Source of the DNA: Fragilariopsis cylindrus CCMP1102
Taxonomy: Eukaryota; Bacillariophyta; Bacillariophyceae; Bacillariales; Bacillariaceae
NCBI GenBank assembly: GCA_900095095.1
Contig: FMBT01000318.1
Span: 310,001-374,000 of the forward strand
DNA: 64,000 nucleotides
Direction: 5' to 3'
Positions 12,732 through 24,053 of the stretch are shown here, piece after piece; positions within the stretch are counted from its first letter, which is position 1, and each line of letters starts with the position of its first letter. The notes under the pieces are model-generated. The model worked only from the letters and a program-made list of their open reading frames with translations. It ran no database searches and had not been told where the DNA came from. A program made the position numbers and the translations under genes.

Positions 12732-12945
12732 GGATAACCGCAATAGTATCAGTTAGTTTGTGATGAATTGTGTAACGATGCGATACAATATATAATACAA
12801 TATACAATACAGTAAATATATTATCTTTATTAGTGTAGTACAAATGAACTCACAACAAAATGGTGTACAGGATTGCTTGTAGCGCCTCTCGTACTTGTCC
12901 CGTTGCAAGCTCTAATTCTGGAAGGTAATGTTCTTTGCAATTCAT
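11637..12945 (-). CDS. ATG101: Autophagy-related protein 101 (ATG101), five exons
   Basis: ATG101 is the HORMA-fold partner of ATG13 in the ATG1/ULK autophagy-initiation complex. Exons on the minus strand: 12945-12854, 12695-12509, 12290-12211, 12079-11986, 11822-11637, total 639 nt and 212 residues (human about 218). All four introns are GT-AG with good donors (GTGAGT, GTACGT, GTAAGT, GTAAG) and the phases agree. The protein opens with MNC as in animals, then VREALQAILYTILF, DVECEGFDFLTYPRI, GGLTLSFFERRKTQQLF, the WEQWHLRVVV block (the family's WxxW-like core) and a C-terminal VYEIAGVSIDHVPPVMYEF. Introns carry (CAA)n and (TA)n microsatellites. Very confident, because exon phases and family order agree independently. 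Confidence 0.93.
12446..12472. repeat. (TA)n microsatellite in an ATG101 intron
   Basis: About a dozen TA units in the second intron of ATG101. Confidence 0.9.
12698..12732. repeat. (TTG)n microsatellite in ATG101 intron 1
   Basis: TTG units that end directly at the exon 2 acceptor (ACAG on the gene strand). On the gene strand it is CAA, so the acceptor lacks a normal pyrimidine tract. Confidence 0.9.
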
Positions 12946-13431
12946 ATTTTGGTTTTGGAAGGGTCCTCCTTGCCGTGATGCGGTCGGTTTAATAGTATAA
13001 AAGCAAGTACCTCTACCGATCGGTTCGATCGATTGATTGATTGATTGATTGATTAATTGTTTGATTGATTCTTTATTATGATTGTTCTTGTTGAGAATTC
13101 TAAATTGATGCCACAATTTGAAGATTTGGGGGCGTCTATTTTTAATCCCCTCAATCTACTTCTTAAAGATAAAAAAGAGCCGTTATGTGAAATCTCGAAA
13201 TTTCGACCTGTCACGCGCAAATCTTGACAACAACGTTGCATGAGGTTGCAATCGCCGTTGCTTTGATCGCCTTCAGCCTCACACGCACACTCATTCACAA
13301 AGGAAGAAGAATCTACTGTACTGTACAACAATTTACCGGTATGCTGTCATTTTGAATTTCGTCATAATTTATTATTTTCTCACATCAATAAGCTAACAGC
13401 ACGTAACGTCAATTAATTAAAATCTTCAATC
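12946..13431. promoter_or_regulatory. Divergent intergenic region between ATG101 and VDAC
   Basis: 485 bp separate the start codons of two divergently transcribed genes, so both promoters must lie here. It holds a GATT tetranucleotide repeat at about 13030-13065 and a TACTGTACTGTA word at 13314-13325. A 92-codon minus frame within it is not supported as a gene. No TATA box is clear. Confidence 0.45.
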
Positions 13432-14584
13432 ATGTCTTTGAAATTTGCCGATATTGCCAAAAGTCCTAAGGGTAAGTTAAAGATACATAAAGACAAGAAT
13501 CGAATCGTTTACATGTATTCCTCCAAAGGGTCAATGCCATCGGCATTTTGATTGTTAATTCTCGATGTGTAATGGAGGTGTCAAAAAAAAACGACACTAC
13601 GTCATCGCGCGACAATGCCACACAAAAAAATGAAAAGAAAAAAAAACATTGATGATCATATGTCGACGATAAATTCAATCTTGGAATGGCCAGTTAATAG
13701 CTTTGTATCTGTTCTGTTTGTTATAGAAGAACATACGTCTTACTTTTCTAAATTTTTTTCTTTATTTATGTCAATTCTCTACTTTTTTCATGCTATTAAA
13801 ATAATCTCCCGGACTTTGATTAGATCTTTTGACCGACGATTATTCCACCAGTCAAACACTCAAATGTAAGAAAAGTGCTGGACCTGTCGCCGTAACTATT
13901 GAAACTGGTAGAGGAGAGGGTGGAGCACTTACATCAAAGATTGGTACCAAGTTCAGTTACGGAAAGCTCAGTATTGACAAGTTACAGGCAACTGCTAGTG
14001 GAGGTCAAGTGTTGGAGACTTCGTTGAAGGTTGCACCCAATGTGAAAGTATCTTTCAAATCTGGAAAGGGTGCTGATCTTGGGATTGATTACACTCAAGG
14101 AAACTTATATGCTACCGGTGTTCTTGATGTTGTTGAAATGTCCAAATTCAGTACCAGTGCATGTGTTAGCCTTCCCTCGGGAATCAAGGCTGGTGCTGAT
14201 GCTACATACGGTCTTTCTGGAAAGACTGGCGTCACTGCATTTAATGTTGGTGCATCCTACGCAACTGGATCTCTTTTTGGTGTCGTCACTAGTGTTAACA
14301 AATTTTCATCTGTCAACCTTGGTCTTCTTTACAAGGTCAACCCTCTAATCACCGTTGCTACTATGTCATCTCACTCCGCTGACAACGCAGTCAATCTTGC
14401 CGCAGTCGGTGGAACCTATAAGGCAGACTTCGGAACTGTCAAAGCTAAGTACACAGCGGGAGGTGTTGTCTGTGCTTCATTGATCAAGGAGGTTGCACCT
14501 AAAGTGACCTTAACAGCCAGTGGATCTGCTTCTGCGTCTGACCCTGCCTCGACATTTAAATATGGTTTGGGCATCACGATGTAA
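13432..14584 (+). CDS. VDAC: Mitochondrial outer-membrane porin (VDAC)
   Basis: Voltage-dependent anion channel, the 19-strand beta-barrel that passes ATP, ADP and small anions across the outer mitochondrial membrane. Exon 1 is 13432-13471 (MSLKFADIAKSPK), intron 13472-13823 (GTAAGT...TTAG), exon 2 13824-14584; total 801 nt, 266 residues, close to the family's roughly 280. The N-terminal helix followed by DLLTDDYSTSQTLKCK is as in other VDACs, then alternating amphipathic strands (TKFSYGKLSIDKLQA, KAGADATYGLSGKTGVTAF) and the C-terminal YGLGITM strand. There is no signal peptide, as expected for a barrel inserted from the cytosol. Confidence 0.93.
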
Positions 14585-15217
14585 AAATAATAAAAATGCA
14601 CTTTTATAATTTGAATAGAACACAAAATTCCATAAGTTGAGTAATAGATATCGTTGTTATACATTGTACCATTATTATCTATATCATTTATACAAAATGC
14701 CGCATTTAAGTCGAATTTTTACGATTTTGGATATGTATCTATGAAAAGAATTGCAAATCACACAGTTAACTAGTCATAAAAAAGAAGAATTGACTGGTAT
14801 CTCCAGTCTATAGAAAGGGCATCCTTTTGTTTTGGTTGTGGTTGTGGGCGTTGGAGTTAGTTTGATGATATATTGAATATATCGATTGATGGTAGTTAGG
14901 TTTATTATTTCTCCGACTCGGCTGGGGGGATGCGATTTTTTAATATTTCAATACATTTTTCAAAAAGAACGTGCATGTATCAAAAATATATAATTAGTAC
15001 TGTATGCGAAGTTTATTTTTGAACTTGTGCCTTCTTCGTCCTCGCTCTATTTGAATACCATTTCTTATTTCTTACTAGTGACACCAACGACCCAAACAAG
15101 ACATCAATCCATTATTGCATCCAGAAAAATTCTAGAAGTAACAGTAGTAAAAATCCTACAGAACTACGAAGACAAGAAATAATATCGTTAAACTCACGTT
15201 ATTTCAGCGTCGTCGTC
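14585..15217. other. Intergenic, nothing recognised
   Basis: 3' sequence of VDAC and 5' sequence of the next gene. No coding or RNA signal seen. Confidence 0.5.
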
Positions 15218-15937
15218 ATGTCCTTTCTTCAAGAATTTCAAAAGAATCAGAAGGCGTTAAAAGATGCCGAACGTCTCAAAAAAAAGAATGCAACCACATT
15301 ATTAAATAACTATCATGGGGGTGAACACGATATCCGTGATCACGAACGAGTTATCAATGAAGAAAGGAAACATAATAACGTCCGTTGTGAAGTCGATAGT
15401 CATGGTGTACCGGTAAATTCGGCAGAAAATAATAATAGACGCGAAGATGATGATTGTCTTGCTGGTGGAAAATCATCACGGCAACTCATTGAAGTCGATT
15501 TTACTTTCGGTATTATTTATGACGATTCCGAATCGGAGCCTGGACCTACCGAATGTGCCTCGGCCGCAGCAGTGATAATCCCACATGTTATTAGTGAATG
15601 GACGAATGATACAAAGATAGTTTGTGATTCAAAGACGCCACAGGTGATAGGCAAGATAGGTACAGATGATTGGTATGACGGAGACAATGATGGGTCGATA
15701 CGTTACGTCGTTAAGGGATCTGTTCCTGTTTATCTTTTTGTAGAGAGCAGTGCAAAAGAAGCCGCAGAACCTCTTCAGAAAGTGTTGAAAAGGCGTGTTT
15801 CCTTTAGACCTATATCAACTACAGAGGTAGAAAATTCAACAAATGAAAATAGGAGTCAGTTTATAATTGGGACTAAGGGACAACAATGGATGCGTGTTAG
15901 GGATGGTAGACTTGGAGGTCTTGGGATAACGTTCTAA
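15218..15937 (+). CDS. Hypothetical protein, 239 aa
   Basis: Single-exon frame. The N-terminus (MSFLQEFQKNQKALKDAERL) is a charged helix. The middle is acidic and partly disordered. The C-terminal third has KGSVPVYLFVESSAKEAAEPLQ and a KRRVSFRPIST segment, the latter like a basophilic phosphorylation or RVxF-type PP1-docking site. No enzyme motif or targeting signal is seen. Composition is unlike a random frame, so it is probably real. Confidence 0.55.
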   Translation: MSFLQEFQKNQKALKDAERLKKKNATTLLNNYHGGEHDIRDHERVINEERKHNNVRCEVDSHGVPVNSAENNNRREDDDCLAGGKSSRQLIEVDFTFGIIYDDSESEPGPTECASAAAVIIPHVISEWTNDTKIVCDSKTPQVIGKIGTDDWYDGDNDGSIRYVVKGSVPVYLFVESSAKEAAEPLQKVLKRRVSFRPISTTEVENSTNENRSQFIIGTKGQQWMRVRDGRLGGLGITF

Positions 15938-16893
15938 AATCCCCCCGATATGACCACGAAGACTTTTGTAATGGAGGGGGAGGGGGGGGGGAATTAAGAG
16001 ATGTACAACCAGAAAATATTTCATACTGTAACGGCTGTGCTCTAACTGTAAATGGTTTCAATAATTCAGGAGAATTTTCGAATTTGGTTACGTGTTAAAA
16101 ATGTGATTGTTTCAATTATATTTTGAGATGCAATCTTTCGGTTCCATTGACATATTGTTGATTCCGTGCCGAAAATGAACCCAATCTTAACAGAACAATA
16201 GAACTATGATGTGTGTGTGTGTATCTGTGTGAATATACATATATAGCTAGCTTTTGGTGTGATATTTCAAATTATGTGCACAGAATTGGTACTGGTATCA
16301 GTTATTAATTCCTTTTCTACTATCGAGTATATAAACCGGTACTGTAGATGACAAAAGTCTAGGTTTTGTTTGAGTTTATTATTTATATTTATTGTCACAA
16401 GTACTTCAGTAGCGCTTTCTGTCCGACCGAACGATTGAATGAATCCCGTTAAAATCCGACGTCAGAAATATCCACAATCATTTTTTTCAGAATTACTGTC
16501 AACTAACTGTATATCTTCTAATTTTATTTGAGAAAAAAAGCACTATCATACTTTTCAACTTGACTGTACCCGATCACTTAAACACCTTGGTACTTCGAAA
16601 GATTACAGAACATCTTCAATGCCATATCTCATTCGGCATTCATTACATGACCTGTGACGAAGATTGCTTAGCTAACGAGGAAGAAAACTAAGAAGGAAGT
16701 AGTTTGTAGATCAGGAGGACTCACGCCGTGAAGTGGTATTGCCGACAAATACACACACGCACGCACACACACACACACACACACAGAGTCACTGGGCATT
16801 CTGTTATTGGATATTTAATATAAAGGACAAACGACTGCAACTAACTACAAGGTACAATTGATTCCTGAAACATACTTCTTCACGTCGACGACG
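15938..16893. other. Intergenic with a (CA)n tract
   Basis: About 950 bp. A CA-rich microsatellite sits at about 16750-16785 and a G-rich run at 15975-15992. No gene seen. The 3' part is presumably the promoter of the glucan transglycosylase gene. Confidence 0.5.
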
Positions 16894-19482
16894 ATGGTGA
16901 TGATGACGAACAACAACATCATCAATAATTCTCGACCATTATCAGTCGGTTTCTTATTATTCTTTGGTGGATTCCTAATATCGTTACGATTTCTAGTAGA
17001 AGCGTCATGGGTTGATCCAGATACACCAATCAAGTCTCGAATTACTGAGTCACTTCTCAGGGACGATTCAAGACAATTCAAACTTGTGTTTTCGGATGAA
17101 TTTGAACAGGATGGAAGGAACTTTCACGACGGAAATGATCCTAGATGGACAGCGCTTCATAAAAATGATTGTGAGTTGTAACAATAATTTGGTACCGTAT
17201 CGTTGTTGCGAAGCGCACGTTATCTTGTTCCTATATTGTTTTGCTGGTCAAACAAACAAACAAACAAAAAAGAATGAAATTGAAGAGCGGAGTTTCGACA
17301 GGATTCTTAGGAGGATATTTGAAAAATAAAAAAGGGAAAGAAATATAGAAAAAATCGGTTTGACGAAAAAGTCGCAGACGTACTCCGTGATTTTGATGAT
17401 CTGAATAGTTCTTGATTCATTCGTTTTTCAACTCAACAACTAAACTAAACCTGGGTGTCTCACAAAAATCAACGCATACTATGGTTATGATTGTTGTTGT
17501 TGTTTTATCTCATATTACTATTAGATACCAATCTTGCGCTTCATTATTACCACAGGGACAATGCGAAGACAGAAAATGGAGTGCTTAGTATAAAAACAGA
17601 AAGCAAGGAGAATGCGTACCGAGCATTCAACGAGAAGACAAAAAAGTTCTTCAACGATAAGAAATATATTCAATCGTCGATGTTACAAAGTTGGAATAAA
17701 TTTTGTTTCACAGGTGGAATCATTGAATTCTCTGCTAAATTACCCGGTAGTCCTAGAATTGGTGGTTTGTGGCCTGCACGTAAGTTCGAATGTGTTGTGA
17801 TGTTATCCTGTTTCAACATTAAACATTATTAAACGACCACGACTCGCTTACTTACTCACTCAATCACCGAACTGTTTTTTGTTTGCAATACGATGTTGTG
17901 ATTCTTAAAGTTTGGATGCTAGGGAATCTCGCTCGTGCTTCCTATGTCGGCTCTTCCGATTTTATGTGGCCATACAGCTACAACCAATGCGACACGACGA
18001 ATCGACTTAGCCAAGAAGTTAGCTCGTGTTCTAAAGTAAATCATTATGGCATGCAACCCTGTAAGTAGCAAAGTCCAGAGTTTTATATGTCGCCAATGTT
18101 TGTAAAAACTCTCGTCTAACGCATTAGTTACCCTTTTTCTTGAAGACCATGGTCGTGGCGCGCCAGAAATTGATGTGATCGAATCCATGCAAGGTGACGC
18201 CGAGAAGCTTCCAAGTACAACTGTAACTAGACCTTATCAATCTGCATCTTTTCAGGTTTCTCCTGGAATTGAACGGGATAGACCGGCACTTGGTATGAAA
18301 CCAAAACAGGGGCATTGGTATACTGGGATGGAATACAATCATGAGAATCTTACCAAATCTGAGCTGAATCCCTTCTTTTATGGAGTCAAACTCGTTCACA
18401 AACTGAAATCGTACACATACCAGGCAGATGCACTATCAGCTAATCGTGGGTTGAACACATCTCATTACACGAATCAACATATATATAGGGTTGAATGGGA
18501 TCCGCCGGCTGAAGATGGTACAGGAGGATACATTCGATGGTTCACCGATGATGTTTTGATGTATGGTATCACAGGATCGAATCTACATACGACCGGGAGT
18601 GAAATACCTAGTGAAGCGATGTATTTGTTGATGAATACTGCTGTCGCAGCGAGTTGGGGATTTCCTGCCCCCTGTCCAGAAGGCTGCAAATGCAAATGCT
18701 TTGAGTGTGGGAATCCAGATTGTGCATGTGCGCTCCCAACGGGATATTGTGAAAATTTCCCAGCCACTTTCGAAATCGACTATGTTCGTGTTTTCCAGGC
18801 TTTGGGAGAAGAAAAGCATACGCTAGGGTGTTCGCCAGTGAACCGACCTACTAGTCTTTTCATCAAAGGTCACCAGAAGAGATACATGGAAAAAGGCGAC
18901 ACTATGCCGATACTGCCGGTCCAAAAAGGTGGCGCTACTTGCAGAGAAAATAAAGATTGTGGAACGATTAAAAAGGGTCATTGTTCAGCACGAGGTTTTT
19001 GTGTCTGTAAGGAAAATTCTACAGGACCGAATTGCCTGGCCCATGCTGGTTTCTATATAAAGGCTTCAATAAGTGAAGAAGAATCTACCCTTGGATGTGA
19101 GTGCAATTGGTTGTACTGTTGAATGAGTACAAAGACAGAGCTAGAGGAAAGTGTGCTTTTTAATTTTTTCTCTCAACTTCTAACAAATTGTTGTATCTTT
19201 TTTTCTTTTGTAGGGAGTAAACTATACATACCTACGAGCCTTATTGCGTGGATTAGCCTTCTTTCCTTCTTCCTGCTATTTTCGGCTTTCCTTGCCTTGC
19301 GGGACAGGATGAAGTATCGCCATCGTCGTCATCATAATTATCAAAAGGTTGACCATCATCACTCAATGATTGAACAAACTAACTCTGCCACAACATACCA
19401 GAATTCGTCGGACTATGCTTTGCCCACCAAACAGAAGGTTATAACATACTGTGTAGTTGATGGCAGACTCATTGATAAATAG
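16894..19482 (+). CDS. KRE6/SKN1-family beta-glucan transglycosylase
   Basis: GH16-fold membrane protein of the SKN1/KRE6 family. In fungi these make beta-1,6-glucan; in diatoms members are proposed to add beta-1,6 branches to chrysolaminarin. Exons 16894-17170, 17525-17779, 17911-18060, 18146-19096 and 19214-19482 sum to 1,902 nt and 633 residues with consistent phases. An N-terminal signal anchor (GFLLFFGGFLISLRFLV) precedes FSDEFEQDGRNF, NKFCFTGGIIEFSAKLPG, the WMLGNLARA block, and the catalytic EIDVIE (E235, D237, E240). Then come a Cys-rich insertion, FEIDYVRVFQ, and an EGF-like Cys cluster (CSARGFCVCKE). A C-terminal helix (ISLLSFFLLFSAFLAL) follows. The start was chosen at the first ATG; upstream there is only a TTG. 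Confidence 0.88.
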
Positions 19483-19981
19483 GGAAACATAAAAGGCATA
19501 ATTTTCGGCGCTCGGGGAGAAACAATATACACAAGTAATAGCTAGGACTATGTATGGATATACGTGTTTGTATATTTTCCTTCAAATCATCGCTCCTTGC
19601 GGAGAATTTTGTCACTAATAATATATCTACTGTACACACTAGTCTACTATTATAATATATTAGATGAGAGATCTAATGAATTGAGTGAGATTCGTCTGCT
19701 TAATATTCCTATGCAATATCAATTACGGAAAGATTATCTCATAACATAAGATTTTCCTTCTTCAACAATAACCAAAGATGATTGTAACTTGTACTGCAGT
19801 ATATAATCCAAAATGCTTTAAGCGAAATACGGTGCCTTGAGCGTGCGTAATTTGTAGCAAAATACCTATCCAGTTTACAGGATATATTCTGTATACCATA
19901 CGGTAAAGACTTATGTTTGGGAGAAGAAAAGATCCAGGTCGTGGTGCGATGGGAGGGAAGAGTCTAAAAAGGATCAATCCA
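19483..19981. other. Intergenic between convergent genes
   Basis: Shared 3' region of the glucan transglycosylase and the cyclotransferase gene. Nothing else recognised. Confidence 0.5.
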
Positions 19982-21878
19982 TCACAAATCAGGCAGAAGT
20001 TCAACGGTGAACATTCTATCCCATAATTTTCTTGATTTCGAAAGTAAGTGAGGGGGGGGGGGGGGGGGAGGAAGAAGAAGGAAAACCATTAGTCCGCGTT
20101 TTGCTCTCCAGTTAAATATATGTACAATGGTGGAAAGGGACTTGGTGATTCCGCAACAAAAAAAATTCTACTTACCCTGTGACATACAATACATTTGGAT
20201 CTGCAGAAACTGAAATTCCATTGAAAACATCCGCTCCTTTAGCCTTCCTTTCCGCTTTCGGCCATAACTCAGAAAAATCTATTTTGGAAAAAACGTAGTT
20301 CATGCAGAATTTTTTGCCATTGTTAGATTAGCCTATCATATACTAAGTATCAACAACAAAGGCAGAAATTCCAGAAAGATGAGAAAGAAAGATCAAGATC
20401 ACCATATATACTTACCATATTCTTTTTCAACGACTCCTGTTTCGGGGTTGATAACCAACATAACATCTTCGTACCAGACATTTGCTAGGATACGTCCCCG
20501 CCAGAATTCGATCTCGTTCATTTCTTTTGCTAAACTTCCATCCAATCGTTTGACACTTATCCTTCGTTTTTCTTCCATAGTTTTCGGATCCCAGAAATGA
20601 ATATTTGCACTTCCATCTGTAACGATTAACTCGTCTTTACATCTGTCCCAGGTAATTCCCCAGCCTTGATTTACGGTCGTCGTGAATGTGAACTTAGAAA
20701 TTTCTTCTAGATTTGTAATGTTATAAACAAAGCCCTGCTTAGACTTCCATGTTATTTGAACCAATGAATCTTTATAGTAAGTCAGCCCTTCTGCAAAATA
20801 CTTTTTGTCCATATTAACTTTCTTCATAACATTGGCTGGATTATCTTTATCCACAATTCGAACTGTTGATTTTCCATACAGTCCATCACTTTCATAAAGT
20901 TGCCCTCTGGCGTACGTCAGTCCTTGCCTGCGTAATTACATATATACAAAAGAGTCATACACAGAATAAAATGCAAAGAAATCAACATGAGCAGGTGGGG
21001 GTGGAGGGGGAAGTCTAATACACAACAAACAAAAGAATGCTGCAAAAGAGATAACGTACGTGAATGCATTACTGTCGTGATTGTATTGCTTTACAATTTT
21101 ATACATAACACCATCTTTCTTTGTGACCTTTGTTTCGTGCCATTTTTGATACTGGCTAAGGTCTTCACAAAATACATCTTTCTCGTCAACAATAATTGCG
21201 GGTTGTTGATTTTCCACTTTTTCTCCAACCTTATTAGTATTATTTCCGTCGTCGCCTGCTCCATCTTTCTCAGGGCTTGTTTTTACGACCTCTTGTTGAT
21301 CTACTTTTTCTACTTCTATAGCATCACCATCTCTTCCTCCTCCTTTGATAACACAATCACCACAAGCTACCCTACAAAAATGTTTCACCAAATGATCTTG
21401 TTTGTATGGCTTGTTACAAACTCTGGCCGAGTTTTGTCTTACCCAATCACAATTCTTCTTAGGATTTCCCCTGAATATAAAAGTAGTAAGATCATCGATG
21501 CAATTACCTAATTGTTTTGGAGACTTGTTCTTATTCCATCCACTGCGTTACTGTCGTCAGAATGACTGTCGTCTTTGGCGGTTTCGTCGTTCTTGACCTG
21601 TTGCAAACTCTCATTCTCATTCTCATTCGGAACATTATTCTTCGATGTTATATTATGTGTTCTATCCCTACGTAAATGACCGCAATGATAAGAATGACGC
21701 TAATCATTAGAATAATAAGACATATACGGTTCCGTCTCGATCTTGTCGGTAAGCGAGACATTAACCACTGTAGGCCTGCTTTTTCGTCATCGTTTCCATG
21801 CCCTATGCTTATCTCCATCGGCTTGAGAGCACCTTCTGCACTATCCTGTATGTCGTTCACTTCTATCACACTATCCAT
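19982..21878 (-). CDS. Membrane-anchored ShK-domain glutaminyl-peptide cyclotransferase (plant/bacterial type)
   Basis: The enzyme class converts N-terminal Gln to pyroglutamate on secreted proteins. Exon 1 (21878-21672) encodes an acidic cytosolic part, a basic stop and a membrane helix (ICLIILMISVILIIAVIYV). Then come a probable 46-nt exon (21597-21552) and an ShK-like six-cysteine module (CIDD, NCDW, VCNK, FCRVACGDC). The beta-propeller cyclotransferase domain follows: FTQGLTYARGQLYESDGLYG, YFAEGLTYY, NQGWGITWD, IEFWRGRILANVW, FNGISVSADPNVLYVTGK and LWDRMFTVELLPDL at the end. Later exons 20927-20416, 20278-20176 and 20030-19982 splice in phase. A one-base frame change is needed inside the ShK module at 21465-21471 (a TTTCCCC run). 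The family assignment of the propeller is firm; the N-terminal exon layout is less so. Confidence 0.8.
20052..20068. repeat. Homopolymer run of about 17 G
   Basis: Uninterrupted G tract within the last intron of the cyclotransferase gene, read as C on the gene strand. It lies shortly after the acceptor for the next exon on that strand. Confidence 0.9.
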
Positions 21879-22881
21879 ATGATCAATTTAGAATAACTTT
21901 TTACAAAAAAAGTTAGAAGTTATGCGATACATTGTACTGTATGCGATGATATTGGATATTGTGTGTCTCAATACAAAAGAATGATATTCTATTCAAAAAA
22001 CGCCATACGCCCTTTCGTTTCGCAATAAAAAATTGTTCAAAAACAAAAAATAGAAATGCTTCGACCCTCCTCAAAAAGTGCGGTCGATGGATGGACGCTT
22101 GAACTGGGCACAACAGCCAACCGTCTCATTTTTTTGTTGTTAGTTATTTTTAATGATATTCAGTAGCGTGTCCAGAACCTGCGTTGGCGAGTGTAATTAT
22201 TAAACGATTGCTTGATGTTCCGTTCGATAAAAAAGATCGAACATTTTTCTTCATACCCCACCGAACATGCGCAAGCTTAAGACGAGAACATGTCAGTTTG
22301 TTTTTTCCAACCTATCAAACTCCGAAACCTCATCTAACTACGTAACAACTTTTACCCATCCTGCTCTTTTTACTATCGAATATTTCATCATAAATAATAA
22401 TTACATAGCCACACAAATTCACACGGCGGCAATCAAGTTCCCTGTCACATACTACTCCTTGATCTTGATACTTTGATAGTACATCGTAGCTAAAATCAAA
22501 CTAACTTTCGATCATCTTGTTTTCGGGTGAGTGTCCAATTAGCTATTCTATTCGAATGCTTTGCTTTGCTTGCTACTAGTCCATTATCTGTTGCAATGCG
22601 TTTGTCTTTAGTTTCTAATGATTACCATTTCGGATTATTAAAATTAAAGTAAATCACATATTATATAAACCACATACCGTTCGCTATCATCAATCACTAA
22701 CGACGATGTTTACCGTAACTTTGCACCTTACCTTTCTTACCCATCCTAAAGCAACGAGAGATAAACAAATACATATTAATCTGACTTGATTGATTAATTT
22801 AATCAATTAAATTAAATTAAATCAAATTGCTATTTAAGTTATTATCGTTATAATCCCAACGGATTAAAAAAAAAAAAAAAA
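21879..22881. other. Divergent intergenic region, nothing recognised
   Basis: About 1 kb between the cyclotransferase (minus) and HMG-box (plus) genes; both promoters should lie here. An A16 run directly precedes the HMG start codon. No other gene seen. Confidence 0.5.
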
Positions 22882-24053
22882 ATGGTTCGTGCCGCCGACG
22901 ACGCTGGTGGTCTAACGACGAAATCAAGAGCAAAGGTTCCAGTAATCAAGAGACCAACTAAAAAGAAACCGAAGGACAAACCAAAGCGACCATTGAGTGC
23001 ATACAACTATTTTTCAAGGAAGAAAGAGAAAAGATTGTTAAGGTTGTTCTCGCGGAGGATCCATCTGCTGTGAAGCAGGATCCGGATGATGATGGCTTTC
23101 TTGATGCAGAAACTATTGGACGTCTTAAGAAGGAAGGTGGTAAAGTTTCCTTTGAAGAAATGGGAAAGTAAGTACATACATTTATTGTACATGATGTAAA
23201 AAGATAATTACAATTGGTTCGAATTGAATTGAAGTAAAATACTCACTGTTCCCCCCCTTTTTTTTGATCTCTCTCTCTCTAATTTTTTTATAGAATTATT
23301 GGACAACGCTGGAAGAACATTGACCCTGATCGTCTTGCAAAGTATGCTGAGTTGGCTGCTGTGGATACCGAACGGTACAAGACTGAGATGCAGAAATACA
23401 ATTTAAGACAAGAAGCTAAGATGAGAAGTGAAGCATTGAAACCTCCTGTTTCTTATGCCGCTGCTTCTGCTGGTCCATCCTCCGGTCCCAACGATGGTCG
23501 TGGTGGTTCGGCCTACCCTGATCTTCGGGGTGGCTATGGAGATATGCCAGGTAGTGCTGCTGCTGCCTATGCAGGTATGACATCAAGTGGTATGGCTTCA
23601 AGTGGTATGGGTCCTGCCGGTATGACCCCCGCCGGTATGGGTAGCGCATACGGTTATGGTGGATATGGGGACTTCTCGGGATACTCAAACCCTATGGGAA
23701 TGAGTGCATATGGCAGCGGTGGTAGCGGAATGCCCATGAGATACGGTGGGTATCCACAATCTATGGATCCATCAAACGCCTACGGAGGAGGAGGCCAATA
23801 TGGTTCTATGGGCATGATGGGTGCGAATGGATTCCAACCTGGAATGCCCATGGGATATCCCGACCAATCGTATAGCGGTCAGCCGCAACAACAGCAACAG
23901 CAAATGGATCCGCAACAACCACCAGGAGGAGCTCATGGAGGCGGAGGATACGATCCTAATCAAGGGAATCCTAATAATGGTAATCCTGGAGCGAATAATC
24001 CTTATGGCAGCGGTGGTGGTACACAGGGTAGTTGGGGTCAGGGTCAAGGATGA
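22882..24053 (+). CDS. HMG-box DNA-binding protein with low-complexity C-terminal domain
   Basis: Nuclear architectural or transcription-factor-like protein. The HMG box reads KPKRPLSAYNYF, EEREKIVKVVLAEDP, an acidic insert, KVSFEEMGK and IIGQRWKNIDPDRLAKYAELA. An intron at 23168-23293 (GTAAGT...TATAG) splits it in phase. The conserved FF of helix 1 is broken by a missing T in the run at 23010-23014; one more T restores the box, so this is very likely a sequence error. The C-terminal 200 residues are a Gly/Met/Tyr/Gln-rich disordered tract (GYGGYGDFSGYSNPMGM), of the kind that drives self-association. The extra residues between helices (about 20, DPDDDGFLDAETIGRL) are seen in protist HMG proteins. 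Confidence 0.85.

Noticed and set aside
13053-13331. 92-codon minus-strand frame between ATG101 and VDAC
   Set aside because: Lies in the shared promoter region, overlaps microsatellites and has no recognisable features.
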